DNA from: Amylostereum areolatum
Taxonomy: Eukaryota > Basidiomycota > Agaricomycetes > Russulales > Stereaceae
DNA length: 64,000 nucleotides
Assembly (NCBI GenBank): GCA_012932865.1
Contig: SAXG01000007.1
Location: 372,001-436,000, forward strand
Direction: 5' to 3'
The notes under the pieces are model-generated. The model had not been told where the DNA came from, did no database searches, and saw nothing but the letters and a program-made list of their open reading frames with translations. Position 1 is the stretch's first letter; the number at the start of each line of letters is the position of its first letter. The translations under genes were made by a program, and so were the position numbers. Positions 24,691-37,161 of the stretch are shown here, one piece after another.

Positions 24691-27600
24691 TCACAACAGG
24701 TCATCCACCTCCTCGTCCTCATCGTCGTCAGAATCCATGATCGAGTCCTGCGGTATCTCTATCACCTCATCACTATCCTCTGCCGCCGACGCCTCGCGGG
24801 GCTTGCGCGTATTCCTATGATCGAGTATTCATAAATGGGCCACGATCGGAAGAGAGGGAAGACGCACTTGTTTGCTGCAGTAGGCTTACGAGATGGAGGT
24901 ACCGGTGTGGTTTCGACTTCCTCGTCGTCGTCGTCGTCGTCATCCTCCTCTTCTTCGAGGACAATCGGTGTCATGTCAACCTTCTTGGTCCTGAATAACT
25001 AATGGTCAGTCACCGGGCTCGATGCATGCTCGCGAGGTCTACTCACGCAGCGCGACGAGGAAGAGATCGTGTAGGCACTGTCGATGTCGGCGGAGATCTA
25101 CGCATGACTTCATCATCTTCGTCGTCATCGTCTGATTGTGAGGTCCGTCTCCTCCTGCAAGTCCCACTAATCAGTATTCTCTAATTGAAGACAATGCTAC
25201 AGACTCGTACTTGGCACGACCCTTGCCTCTCGGTTTGGGAGTTGACGGGCCCTCGTCAGCAGTTGAGGATGCATCGGTCGTGACGCTGGCCGATCGCCTT
25301 CACAAATAACACAGCTAGTGTATGAGCGCAAGAAGTATCCTTGAAGGAAAGGAAGCCCACCGTTTGCGACCAGCGCGTTTCTTCGGCATTTCGATCTCCT
25401 CGTCGTCGTCGTCCAGCGGGATCAAATCGTCCAGTTCTTCGAACGTGGCCTGGAGCGCCTCGAGCTGGCGGTATAGCTTCCTCGCTGAAGTCCTCCAAGA
25501 CTTTCTCGTACTTCTTCGATAGAGTTTCATCAAACTTGACCGCAGCCTTGTTGGCAGTGGTGTCGCGAACGGGCCGTTTCTGCGGAAATTCATCAGAAGC
25601 CATATGAGAAGAGGAGACGGACGACGTACGGATGTCAGATAGTGTGTGTATAGTTTGACAGTACGGAGCTTGTCATCGTCGGCCTTCTGCAGGAAGGTAC
25701 AACTTGCCAAGTATCTGGCAAAGGACCTTCTTGTGCTCCTCTGGGAAACCAACGATATCAAGAGCGGTCTGCGAATGAAGAAAGTCATTACTTACTGTCT
25801 AATTCACTGTTCTTGTCCAGAACTTCCTTTATGACGGCCAGCGCCATGTCGAGGTGGATCTCGTAGTCCGGGTGCAGTCCTTCGATATCTCTGAAAGAAA
25901 GATGTCAGCGATGAGAGAAGCGCGACAAGTCAGATCCCTTACGGAGTCTTCTGCGGGTCTGTCCAGTCAACAAACATGCCGCAGACAAGTAACGGTGAGA
26001 CCATCTCCTGATCTTCCTCCAAATCGTTATACGCAGGCGCAAGTCTCTTGAATATAGGGATGAAGTTCTATAAAGATTACGTCATAACCACTAGAGCACT
26101 GAGCAGTTGATGACACTCACCAGCATCATACGTCGCTGATTGACAGGTGAAGAGTAGCAATAGACAGGAAAGAAGTACGACAAGCATTGCCGGAGTTCTT
26201 GGTTGTCGATAGTCTCAGGGGATATATATGTGCAAATCAATGCCCCGAGCACCTACAAGGACAAGGAGGGTTCAGAAGGGATCTAAAAAAGGCAGCAGAT
26301 TGTCCATACATCGTCGCTCACAACCATCCCGGAAAGCATGAGCTTTGCAAAGCCTACGCATACCAATGCTTGGACCTTGTCAGATTAATCCATTTCCAAG
26401 ACTTGTAGCAAGAACGCGATGATTTGATTCGCCTGCAAACACGGTAAATGAGGTGTGGACAAGAGAAACCGAGAACATACATTGGGACTGTTCTTGCCCA
26501 GAAAGTGGGCATCGTGAACCATGAGAACGTCGAAGATAACGTGCAATACGCGAATCTTGAGCGGTTCCGGTGCGGACTGGACCTGGCTCATAAAGAGCTG
26601 GAAGGAGCTGATAGCCATTCGCTATCCAAGAGAAGTGGCCATTAAGAAGATGCTGAATCGGGAAAGAAAATGGACGAACGCGAGCTATTAGACAGCAAAG
26701 CCCCAGACTAACGAGACCTTTCTCCCTGAGGACCATTTCCTTACGCTTGACTGCAGGGATGATAAGCTCCCCCAGGATGCCTTCCAAAGTAGAATTCTCT
26801 TCAAATGTCTATGAACTGCATCAGCCATGATCGAAGAAGTCGAGAAACATAAGGCGTACCCCATTCACCCGCTCCAACATGCCAATACACAGATCCAGAC
26901 AACGAAGGTCTATCACATCAGCATGCTCCCTTTCCTCCTGCGTCATTTCTTTGACTGGCTTCGGAGCCCCGAGCGGTTGATGAGGTTGAGGAGGCACAGA
27001 TCCCTCGAAGGTTGATTCTGTATCGTCTCCGACAGCTTTCTGCAACGTTGGAGTCAGCTGCGAGAAAATAATGCATGGTGAACCGCCGCACCAGAACCTC
27101 TTCTTCTTCTTCGGTAGAGTCGCGCAATTCGTGGACAACTTCTACGACTACACGGATGAGATCGCGTTCACTAGGTGTCAACTCGCGTAACACGTCGAGA
27201 CAGCGCGAAACGAGCCGTTCCGGGAGAGCATCCTGGGATATCATGTCCCCTAGGGAAATACGAAATGATCAGCTTCCTGTGCATCTGTGACCACAAAAAT
27301 ACTTACGAACGAGCTGGAACATCTTCCGTCTCCCAATCTCATCGCCATAGTCATGTATCGCGGCCAACTTGAGCATCTCGTCAATGATAAACTCCTTTTC
27401 TTGCCTTGCGTCATCCTTGCGTACTCGTTCCTCTCCATCGATGTCCCCACGCAGGTTAAGGTCTTCTTCATCGGCAGCATTTTGACTGAGAAGACCGTTA
27501 TAGGCTGTCTGTATATGAAAGGCGAGCGCGGTGACGACGGGGAGCACATTCTCGAACCGAACGTCTTCGTTCGTGGACTTGCAATACTCCACCCAGACGC

Positions 27601-28990
27601 GTATAAGGAATGCCTTTTCTGCCGTCATATCTACCCAGTAGTGTTCTAGGCGAGGTCTGAGCGACAACATCTTGTAAAAAGAGCGCGTACGAACCATCAA
27701 ATTCTAGTCCATCGAAGAACTCGACACGCATCTTGAATACACTGTTGAGGGCGTCGACAGCTACCGTATCCCCATCGAGATCGAAAAGGGAGAGGAAGGC
27801 TAGGAGGTCCTCGGCCACGTTGTTCTTCTTCCCTCCACCTACAGCTTCGACCCAGTCGCCGAGAAGTCTGCCTGTGGCCCCTCGGACGGTATCTTCGCGA
27901 TCGCCTAGTCCGTTGCGCACGATGAGCTCGCGCTGGGCAATGGAGAGGACCCGAGGATGGGTCGCTCCCATCTGGGTTTCGTCTTCGGCACCACGGAGAA
28001 AGATGTTGGGTTGAAGTACTTGACGGTAGACCATGACACGGTTCGTAGTGTCCACGTCGCGAGTGCGTGCGAGCACGACGGGAAGGGTGGCCTTGTCGAT
28101 AGGTACATTCGATAAGGCAACGCGACGTACGTCACTGGACGGGCGGTCAGAGGGGGAATGAAAGAAGAGCAAAAACGTACGCGGCGGGATCTTGAGCGAG
28201 GACGTCGAGGAGAACTTCTGTGGCCTTCCTCGGGTCTACCTTGAGATCTTCTTGTACTTCGCTGCCTGTGAGTTTGGATAGGGCAATTACAGCTTGTATG
28301 CGAACGGGAGCTTCTTTGTCCTGGGCGCGGTCAAAAAGCGCAGGGCGGATCTGGGCGTAGTCTCTGTTTGCGGTCAGGATTAGGGAGGAAAGGTATAGCA
28401 AAACTCTGACGTGAGGTCCTCGATATTTGACATTATTGAAGAGAAAAAATGCAAAACGCGATAGCGAACGGTCTTGTCTTTGGATTTGAACCCCTTCCGG
28501 AGACGTCGGAGGATGAAGGTTGTAAATCGGGCCTCAGGCGTCTTATCCGGGTCTACGTCTTCCTCATCCTCGTCCTCGTCCTCGTCCTCGTCTTGGGCTA
28601 TGTGTATCGTGTAAGAGCGCGTTCCCGGACAAAGCCAAAGAGCACACACCATTCTTGTTAATGTACCCCACGAAGCCACCCACGAACTGTACGACTTTAT
28701 CGGCTACGGAGGTACCTTTCTTGACAACAAGAACACGATTGAGCATGTCCATGAAGATCTGGGCAAACAGACGATCCCCTGTAGACATTTTCCTCTGAAA
28801 GTCGTCAAAACATAGTAGACCATCCGGGAGCTTCCTCGTTGTATGCTGAGGCCTCTACAAAGATTTTGTGGAGGGCAACGAAGTTCTTCTGGTGTGTCGC
28901 CTTGTGGTTCTGTACATTGTCGAAGATCTTCGGGATGGCAGCAGGGAGAGTGTCTTGAATAGACGTCGGCTGTCGTTTCCGCGCAGGCAT
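24691..28990 (-). CDS. cnd3: Condensin complex subunit 3 (CAP-G, HEAT-repeat subunit)
   Basis: Second HEAT-type non-SMC subunit of condensin; in the known complex it binds the kleisin with CAP-D2 and clamps DNA. Starts MPARKRQPTSIQDTLPAAIP at 28990; family blocks follow: NHKATHQKNFVALHKIF, STGDRLFAQIFMDMLNRVLV, VADKVVQFVGGFVGYINKNG, an acidic run (DEDEDEDEDEEDVDP), FILRRLRKGFKSKDKTVRYR, VRIQAVIALSKLTGSE, VRRVALSNVPIDKATLPVVL and NGLGDREDTVRGATGRLLGD. The C-terminal part is interrupted by many introns and ends in a highly acidic tail (EVIEIPQDSIMDSDDDEDEE) with TGA 24693-24691. Roughly 1,100-1,200 residues. Near 28807-28810 the frame changes: either a T4 run is over-called by one base, or a 64-nt intron removes about 20 residues after HKIF. 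The gene is divergent from the RING gene. Confidence 0.92.
28561..28592. repeat. CTCGTC-type microsatellite within CAP-G
   Basis: A short imperfect run of ctcgtc units codes on the minus strand for an alternating Asp/Glu stretch. Length variation here would change the acidic linker without shifting the frame. Confidence 0.7.
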
Positions 28991-29232
28991 GGTATGTTTA
29001 TTTGGTCGTCGACGCGACGTTAGCGATGGGCGGGGGGTGAGAACGGAGGGAGGGAATGCAGCGGACGGCAAGTTGAAACCGCGCGCGATCGCGGCGACGC
29101 GACGACACGACGCACGTGACAAAGGACAAGTACTTGGGAGAATTACGTCATCTGTGGATAAGTGGTTAGCGGCCCCGCATGGTCCGAAATGAAAGTGCGG
29201 AAGGGTTCAAGGTGAACCTCATGTAGGAGGCA
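28991..29232. promoter_or_regulatory. Bidirectional promoter region between CAP-G and the RING gene
   Basis: Only about 240 bp separate the two divergent start codons. The region holds a CACGTG at about 29112 and two ACGCGA words. Function is inferred from the head-to-head arrangement. Confidence 0.45.
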
Positions 29233-32200
29233 TGGTTTCCTCTCGACCTCGACGATGCATACCCCACGCTCAATCGCTGAACCAAGGCCAACAGACCGCG
29301 CAGCCGACTCTACTCATGTTGCCCCATATCTCACCCACGTCGTCCGGCACCACGGCCAGCTTACTTTGATTCCACCCGATAATGCGGGGCGTGTTCGCAA
29401 AGCGGCGAAGCGAGAGAAGCGGCCAAGGATAGAGAGGTCCGAAGAGCCTCATTTCAACGTTGGCGTAGCGCGAACGACGAGACGTAGCCAGCCTGGTTCC
29501 CCAGCTCGGTCTAGACGACAGGTCGACCAGGAGCGGAGGAGAGAGGAAGCAGATGCAGGTCAGTACTTGTTCGCCCATGCCCTCGACGCGTTTTTGCTAA
29601 CATGCGTCTTAGGAATCTCGATTCCTGATTACCCGCCGCCCTCATTTGACGAGGCGATCGCCTCAGTCCCCGCTTACCAGCACGCCTCTCGCGCTGTCCA
29701 CCCCATTCCGCTCTCAATGCTTCACTCTCTACCGAATCTACGCCTCCCGAAGAAGGACAATCTGCAAGATCACGATCACGATCACCTCCTCGCCGGGACC
29801 CTGTTTTGATTCCACCGATCCCAACTTCCGGAGGTCACCTCGACTTTACTTCATCCTCTCTGGAGCCTGCGTCTCCCACACCAGACTCTCGATTCAGCAG
29901 TCAACCCAACGACTCAGATTCAGACCAGAGCGTGGAGCTTGTCTCAATCGATGAAATCTCCCATGCTGCAAGTCAATGGGAATGGGATAGATCAAACGGC
30001 CTCAGTGTTACAGAAAGGATGGCTCGAGAACAGGCTCGTCGCCAAGCTTCGGAAAATCACCGCCCGCCACCCGAGCCAACCATGCAAGCATTATCACCAT
30101 CCTGCTCCCAGCTTACGCTTTCCCCCTCGAGGGCAGACGCGTTTGACTGTTTGAACGAAGACGAGCTTGCTAGTCCTAGCTCATCTGCGGAGGCACCTGG
30201 TTCTGACTCACCTGCCCGTTTGCGCAAGGAGAGCCCTCCCCCTACCCGTCACCACAAGAAACTCACCTAGTCTGTTTCCGGGTGTGTCCAAGGCGAAACC
30301 TGCAGCGTCACCTCCCTCGTCCCCCACCTTTGCATCGTCCCAGCTTTCTCTTCCCTTACATTTTTTCGCGCGACCAATGCAGCCCCAGCAAGATCTCTCC
30401 ACCCCGAAGCGAAGGATTTGGTCCAAAAAGATTGTTCACTCACACTCACAAGGGCAAAGAAAAGAGCGTCGATGTCCCTAGCCCCGGCAACGAAGCACTT
30501 GAGTCGTGGGAAATGCTGGAAACAAGCCCTTCCGACGATGAAAGCTTTGCGTCTGTCGCTTCCAGCCAGCCTTCCGACCTCGTCCAGCGGAAAGTTGAGC
30601 ACCATGCGGGAGCTTCAGAAGTCTCCACATCTATTAGACAAGAAGGTAGTCGAGAACGCGCTGTTGACGAAACGCCACTCCTTGCACGACCGGCCCGTTC
30701 CTCCCCCTGTTCCCCCTTCATCGCAGCCTCGCCGTCGTCCCCCACCCCCACCTCCCATTGTCGCACCCCCTCCTAGTCACCCCCCGAGCAGCTCTCCAAC
30801 CCGCGCCTGTCAAGACGAAAACGCCACCTTCATCTGGAGACTTGACGCCGACTAAGAACAGAACATCAAGCCCATTGGGCAAGCTGAAGTTTTCGACCTC
30901 CATGATTTGGTCTCGTACGCGTCGTATCCCCACTAGCCCCACCTCCCCCACCTCCCCCGCCACGCCCAATCCCCATACAACGCCTCCATCTACGTTGCCT
31001 CCAGTAACTTTAGGCCAGACGTCAATTAATAGCTCCCCACCACCCCTTGCTGAAACGATTGCACCTCATGCCGATCGATCAGGCAATGGAGCTCCTCACC
31101 ACGATCAAACGCAAAGAGTCATCTCTCCACTGCGGCACTCACCGACTTCGCCATCTTTACTGGAATCTTCTCGTCATGAATCGTTTGATGGTATCCAGAC
31201 CATCCTGACAAGGGACCGCACAACCAGCAATACTGTAGAAGTCCGTCCTCCGCTACGTCAAGTACCCCCCTCCCCGTCCGTTGGCGCCTTGAACGCCGTA
31301 TTGGCGCGCCCACTACATGCGCGCACAAATTCCCAACCACAGCTTTCTTTGCCCATGGCTTTAACCCAAAGTGCAGTGCCTTGTAGACCCTTTGCACCAT
31401 CGACCCCGAGCCCCCTCTCCATCCCATCCTTCACAAATGATACTGCCGCCCGTCTGTCTGTTTCCACGACGTCCGAAGAAGAATCGTTGATCGATTTGTA
31501 CGACCATTCCCCGGTACCGACGCACGCGTCGATGTCCATAGCATCGATGACACCCACCCAGCCTCCGCCAAGTCCTCAGTCTTCTGATGCCGGAGGGCAC
31601 TACACCGGGAGACCCCTTCCACGACCTCCCGGTTCCTCGTCTGATACGGTCATCCAACCCACGCCTATCGACGTATTCATTGCGCGGGGGGAGGATGCGG
31701 AGGTGCCTCCCAAATACGTGGATGAAGACAAGCATATGGACATCTCGTCGCCGAAAGCATCTTCTGGACCTCCCCGCGCCTTCGATATGAGAGAAGCGTC
31801 CAACAGTAGCACCACGATGGGTCACGTAGCTCCACCGGTTCAAGTGTCTTTCACTGTCAACTTGGCGTCTCCTTCTATCCAGAACGACCAAGTCTCCCGC
31901 TCAACTTCATCTATAACTTTACAAGATCGTCCCGGAGGGACAAGAAATCCATCGTTTACTCCTTCCAGATCCGATTCGCTTTCCTCCCAGACAACGACTC
32001 CTGTATCCGAGTATCAAGCCCCAGGAGGAAGCGTGCCCAACCCGACTGTCTACTCTGATCTTACGGATCTCGACGTCCTGCTTTCACGACTGGAAGACGG
32101 CAACTCTACCGGAAGTAATTACGAGGTAAGTAATACTCCTGAATGCGTTTCTATATGACGATGCTAACGCAGGGCGGTTTTAGGAACTCTTACTGGTAGG

Positions 32201-32542
32201 GGACATCCTTGGTCGTGTCGCCCCTCAGGGAATCACGCCGCGCGCGCCTTCCCCGCCCGTAGGATATATAGAGGTGACCCGCCGCCGTGTGACGAAGGAT
32301 GGTCGCGTCAAGCTTAAACTGTCGCTTCTGGGCGTGTCCGTCGATCGTTGCGGAATATGTCTATCTCAGTTCAAGGACAGTGAATCCGCGAGCCTGCTTC
32401 CGAAATGCCAGCACGCGTAAGTTATCCTACCGATGCGTGTATATCTCACTAACGTACATTTAGGTTCCATGAGAAGTGCATCAGCGCATGGCTGCGCCGA
32501 GGCAATCGAGCGTGTCCAATGTGTAGAGAGTCGTTGGCGTGA
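29233..32542 (+). CDS. RING-H2 E3 ubiquitin ligase with long disordered N-terminal region
   Basis: The C-terminus carries a RING-H2 finger over the last two exons: CGIC near 32347, then KCQHA, an intron, FHEKCISAWLRRGN and CPMC, with TGA 32540-32542. A conserved block before it (GRVAPQGITPRAPSPPVGYI) is joined by a normal intron. Everything upstream is Ser/Pro-rich and looks disordered. Near the N-terminus IPDYPPPSFDEAI contains a PPxF/PPxY-like motif of the kind bound by WW domains. The N-terminal start is uncertain: ATG 29233 and ATG 29255 lie in different frames. Between 30.2 and 30.8 kb the recognisable coding text steps through four frames, each step +1 and next to a run of C or T (about 30238-30242, 30361-30366, 30703-30707, 30780-30785). 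I infer sequence over-calls. Substrate unknown. Confidence 0.8.
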
Positions 32543-33005
32543 ACAAGACGAGCACGGGGTGCATGTTTTTGGTTATGGGTTTTTTCCTTACTGGCGTGCG
32601 TAGATTGTTGAACGATCGAACGTACTGGACATTGTATGTCTGCTCAGCGCTCATGGGCTGTCCATCCTTTTCAACTTACCGGTGTATCCTTGCGTGTTCA
32701 TCTGTTGACTGTATTGTCATACACGTTACTGTATTTCTCTACAGAGGTCCCCCACGGTCATGAAGTTTTCTTCACGGTGTTAGTCTGGTATTCCTTTTCC
32801 CGTTCGCCGTGCTTCGCCTTTACCCATACTGTGGGCCGGGGTCATACACCACGTCTTCACAGATCGTCTGCGGTGTTCTTGATCTGCCAACTCTATACAT
32901 AGTTGATCGAGATTCGATCCTTGAGTAGACCCGACGAAAGCACTCAATTTCTTCAACGTCGCTATGACTGGTGCGTACACAGATAGGTATCCGCTCTGAC
33001 CAAGT
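32543..33005. other. Convergent 3' flanks of the RING gene and the first aldo/keto reductase
   Basis: T-rich on the plus strand after the RING stop codon. No coding signal is visible on either strand. Confidence 0.5.
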
Positions 33006-34385
33006 CTAGCCTTCCAAAGGTGGCGTATCGACAAGGACGAAGCTAGCGAAAAGGGCTGGGTACCGATCACCCTCGAAGTCCGCACTCTCCGCCAATGCCC
33101 TGACCTCCTTGATCTCGTTGGGGGAAAGCCTAACATTCAGCGCACCCAAGTTCTCATGGAGGTACTGGACGCATTGAATCAGTTGGTGAGCAATAGTCAA
33201 AGAACGATGACGCGTGATTAAATCCTGACCTTCACGTTCTGAGTGCCAGGAATAGGTATGATGTCGTCTCCCTGCTCGAGGAGCCAGGCAAGTGCTACCT
33301 GCCCAGACGTTGCACCGTGTTTGACGCCGATCGCGTTGATACTGTCGACGATTTTGTTGATCAGGGGAAAGTTGGCCGCAGAGAACCTGGGCAGACGGCG
33401 TCGTCCATCATCCTCCGCGAAGTCCTCTGGCCCTTTCTGAGTCACAGGGTTTTAGGCTCTGGATACGTGTAGTAAGTATGCGAGCACGGCACTCACATAT
33501 CTCCCTGTGAGTAATCCGCGCCCGAGGGGCGAATAGGCGACGATGGCTATTCCTAGCTCCCGGCTCGCTTTCAGCAGTCCGATGCTAGGGCTCTCGATAT
33601 CGAGACAGAAGGGCGAGTATTCAACTTGAATAGCGGCGATGGGATGGACCGCGTGTGCGCGCCTGAGGGTGGCCTCAGAAACTTCGGAAATGCCGATTTG
33701 CTTCACCTTTCCTTCTCTGTATATACAGAGACAGGGTGGAACGATGGTCATGAAACAGGGTGAAATTGCGCCCACTTTACAAGCTCAGCCACAGCCCCGA
33801 TGGTGAGTTCTATGGGAACAGTTTTGTCCGCACTGCGTTTTCAGATTAGTCAATGGATCATCTCACGCAGCCAGGGAATACAAGGGCGTACCGATGTATG
33901 TAGTAGAGATCGATGTATTCCACGCCCAGGCGCTCAAGGCTCTTGGAGCAGGCTTGCTTGACGTACTCAGGACTACCGTTAATGGTCAAGCCGTCCGGCG
34001 TGTGCTTAAAACCGAACTTGGTGGCAAGGAATATATCAGCACGCTTTCCGGTGCGCTTGAACCTTTGATAGCGGGCCTGCGGTCAGCTGGCATGCAGCCA
34101 GACAAAGTTTGCCGTAATTGCGTACCATTTACCAAGGAGCTCTTCTGAGTCTCCGTAGGCGTCAGCGGTGTCCCAGTGTCTGCATCCGGACGCATACAAC
34201 TCGTCCAGAAACTGCGAGACAAGTATCATTGAGCCAGATACCCAAGAAATGAAGAAGCGAAAGCGAACCTTGAGTCGCTCTTCGTCGGACCCGTGCGGGC
34301 CATACGAAGTGGAGAGACCCATACATCCGTAACCTATGGCGGACACGTCGACATTACCAATTTTGCGAATGGGATGGGTCGACAT
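33006..34385 (-). CDS. Aldo/keto reductase, YakC/AKR13-like
   Basis: NADPH-dependent oxidoreductase of the TIM-barrel AKR superfamily, cytosolic by the lack of any signal. From ATG 34385: [20 protein letters not shown] then [19 protein letters not shown], and the catalytic Asp/Tyr block [18 protein letters not shown]. After an intron, [12 protein letters not shown] carries the catalytic lysine region, and [11 protein letters not shown] the histidine. Further on are [46 protein letters not shown] and the cofactor-binding [11 protein letters not shown]. It ends at 33006. About 350 residues and six or so introns, normal for the group. The substrate cannot be told; relatives reduce a range of aldehydes. 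It sits next to a second AKR of a different subgroup. Confidence 0.9.
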
Positions 34386-34888
34386 GATGTCAAGGGAGTG
34401 TCAGTATAGGTGAATGTGCAAGCGAGAGAGGTCTTCCTGTGCACACTTTATACGTCCAAAAGAGTATACGGATTTCATTCCAGCTGGGAAAACGGTGGAT
34501 TGACACTCCCTCCCGTTAGGAAAGTGGGTCTCATTGACAACCCACATCGTTGGGATGTGGATCCGGAATGCGGTGGGTCTGATGCATCTAAGTTAGAAGT
34601 CAAGGCAGACGCCGGCGCGTACCGCGGAGAGGGAGAAAAAAACACGGCCTGCCCTGGTTATTGAGCGCTGAGCCTTTAACTGAGCATATCCGCGTGCCGA
34701 CATTTACGCTTTGGTGGAACATTATCAGCAGAAGCCCAGTGGAATTCTGCGACGGTGGTCCCGTACTCTATCCGCCTAGGTCATTCAGCAAGTACAAATT
34801 CACTTCCATCGTATAAAAGGCAATCGTACAAGCACACCAAACGCTCTTCTCACGGATAGCTCGACAGTCTTTCCTGCGCATCCCAGGG
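34386..34888. other. Intergenic between the two aldo/keto reductases
   Basis: About 500 bp of promoter for the downstream AKR and terminator for the upstream one. No recognisable gene or repeat. Confidence 0.5.
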
Positions 34889-36369
34889 TTAGGCCTTCCA
34901 TGTACCGTCCTGGTTCAAGTCCCATCCGAGCTGCTCCCACGTCCATCCGAACATAGTGCCGTTCTTGTGATAGTGCGACAATAGCGTATGGTGGAGGCCT
35001 GGCTTGGTGTGCACTTCGTTGAGAGCATTCATGTCCTCGTCGTCGAGTTTGAGGAGCTGCAGACGATCTGAGTGAGCATGCACCAATTACAAAGGTAGCA
35101 CGTACAGTGATATTCTGGCGCATGCGGTCCTCGTTCTCGCTTTTCGGAATGACACTTGTGCCGCGAAGGACGCCCCAGGTAAGGAGAACCTGCCCGTTCG
35201 TGGCGTCGTGCTTCTTTGAGATGGTCGTGACTGTAGAGTCTTTCACCAACGACGGCACAGGCGAGTCCTCAGTTGAAGGCTGGCCTAATCCCGCCCACGA
35301 GCAGAAATCAGCTGTGGCTCGACATATCACAGAAGAAGGCGCACCAAGGGGTGAGTACGCAGTGATATGGATCCCCCTCTCATCGCAGAACGCTTTAAGG
35401 GCATTCTGAGGGTAGTAAGGATGGAGTTCGATCTGGTTCACCGCGGGGAGAATGGTGCATTCGGGGAGCAAGCGTGTGAGCGTTTTTATGGAGAAATTGC
35501 TGACGCCAATCGACTTGACTTTGCCTATTGAGTGGTCAATTTCGTGACGGTGCTGAGACGAGTAGAAGGCGAGAAAGTCCGGACCTGTCTGAAGAAGCTT
35601 CTCCATGCTCTTCCATGTTTCGATGTATGTTGGAGACTCGTCCTCGCGGAGAGCTAAGCAGGGAAAGATGTCAGGAAACCGTTGGTGTCGTAAGAACGCA
35701 AACCTCACAGTCATCACCCCAAACGCCAACGGTCCTTGTAGCCTGCGGCCAATGCATCAGGTAAAGATCAACGTAGTCGACGTTGAGCTCGGTTAAGGAG
35801 GCTTCGAACGCTTGCTCGACCTGACTGTGAGAACCATTGCTGAAATCACGTCCGTTATTTAACGTTGGAGTGTTGCAAATAAGAGACCATCTATCTCAAG
35901 ACTCACCCTAGTTTGGTTGTAATGAAGAACTCCTCTCTTGGAATTCCGGAATCACGGATGGCTTTTCCAACTTGGGATTCGTTTTCTAAGCAAACCTCAG
36001 TGTCATGTAGAACGCCCTGTACAATGTCACTGACGGTATCCTGCTGCCTGTGAGAGAGATGAACAACGAAGAGATATGAGAAGAAGTACCGGAGAATTGT
36101 ACTTACGGTATCGAAATGACGGTACCCAACCTGTAAATACAGATGTTTAACAGTCGAAGCAGGATGACACTACGTCGCTTATACATACCACAATCGATTT
36201 GCTGACCATGTTATAGACACGTTCAGCTCCTCCTGGAATACCCATCCAGCACCTAAAGACCGCCATCAGTAAAAGAGGATCTTATACTTGACATCAGGCC
36301 CACGTACCCCATTCCAATAGATGGCATCTGCCTGCCATTGTTCAGCGTGAAAGTGGGGATATTGGCCAT
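34889..36369 (-). CDS. Aldo/keto reductase, Gcy1/Ypr1 (2,5-diketogluconate reductase)-like
   Basis: A second AKR-fold oxidoreductase, of the short aldose-reductase-like group. It starts [20 protein letters not shown] at 36369 and shows [37 protein letters not shown], the following block [28 protein letters not shown] and the AKR signature [10 protein letters not shown]. The C-terminus is [20 protein letters not shown], ending WKA at 34889. About eight introns; around 320 residues. Its motifs differ clearly from those of the neighbouring AKR13-like gene (IPKS here, IPGTQN there), so this is not a tandem duplicate. Substrate unknown; fungal relatives reduce small carbonyl compounds with NADPH. 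Confidence 0.9.
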
Positions 36370-37161
36370 GTTGTGTCTGAGTCGAACAGCGTAGAGGGCA
36401 GATGTTGTCTTATATGTTTCGCACCCAGCCTGGATCTCCGTTTACTCCAATGCAAGAGTCATATTCTGTTCAGTTCGAGTGGGTCGGTTGCACCGGAGAC
36501 GCCCGGAGTGTTCTGCAAAGAAAGGGTGCCTGCTTGTGCTCATGGCCAGAGCTGGGCCAGAGTGGATGCATAATCAACGCAACCTCGTGTCGATAAGAGG
36601 GAACGATGGCGGCGGGTTTGTGAGCTAGAAAGAGAGGGTTCCCGTGGCACATTCGGCAATAATAGCGATTGTCAAGATACGACGTAGGTCGTCCCCCGGG
36701 ACAAAGTAAGAGGAAGGGGTCTAGGGTAGGTACAGCTCCTCCGATGGAAAATGTGAGTCGAGAGGCGAAAATGATGATGACAATGAAAGAGACATAGTGT
36801 TCTACGGCGAAAGTGAACCTATGTGGATCGCTACTTGAGGAGACTTGCGCAGACTTGCGCCAGCAGCGCTCAGCCTTCAAACAAAATATAGGCGCTCTGT
36901 TAGGGAGGCCGAAGAGGCTAAAGACCGATACCGCCGCCCGGCACGCTTATTCTGCCTTTTCCGCTCCAAATATATCCTAAATTCTTACTGAGTCTGAAAC
37001 ATGTCTCCCCTCCCGGCTCCGCTCTCTTGAGTCTCTCCACTTGCTCTCCACTTGCTACAGTGACGTTGGTAGCAACGGCTTCAGAATCCACTGCGACACT
37101 ATACGTCGATTTCTTCCTTATTTTGCACCACGCACCAAACAGATCTTCAGAGTGACTCGCC
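36370..37161. other. Divergent intergenic region between the AKR and F-box genes
   Basis: About 790 bp shared by two head-to-head genes. Short direct doublets occur (agacttgcgc twice at about 36841-36860; tctccacttgc twice at about 37034-37056). No coding signal. Confidence 0.5.

Noticed and set aside
33006..36369. The two aldo/keto reductases as a recent tandem duplication
   Set aside because: They belong to different AKR subgroups with different cofactor-loop motifs and intron patterns; adjacency is not duplication.
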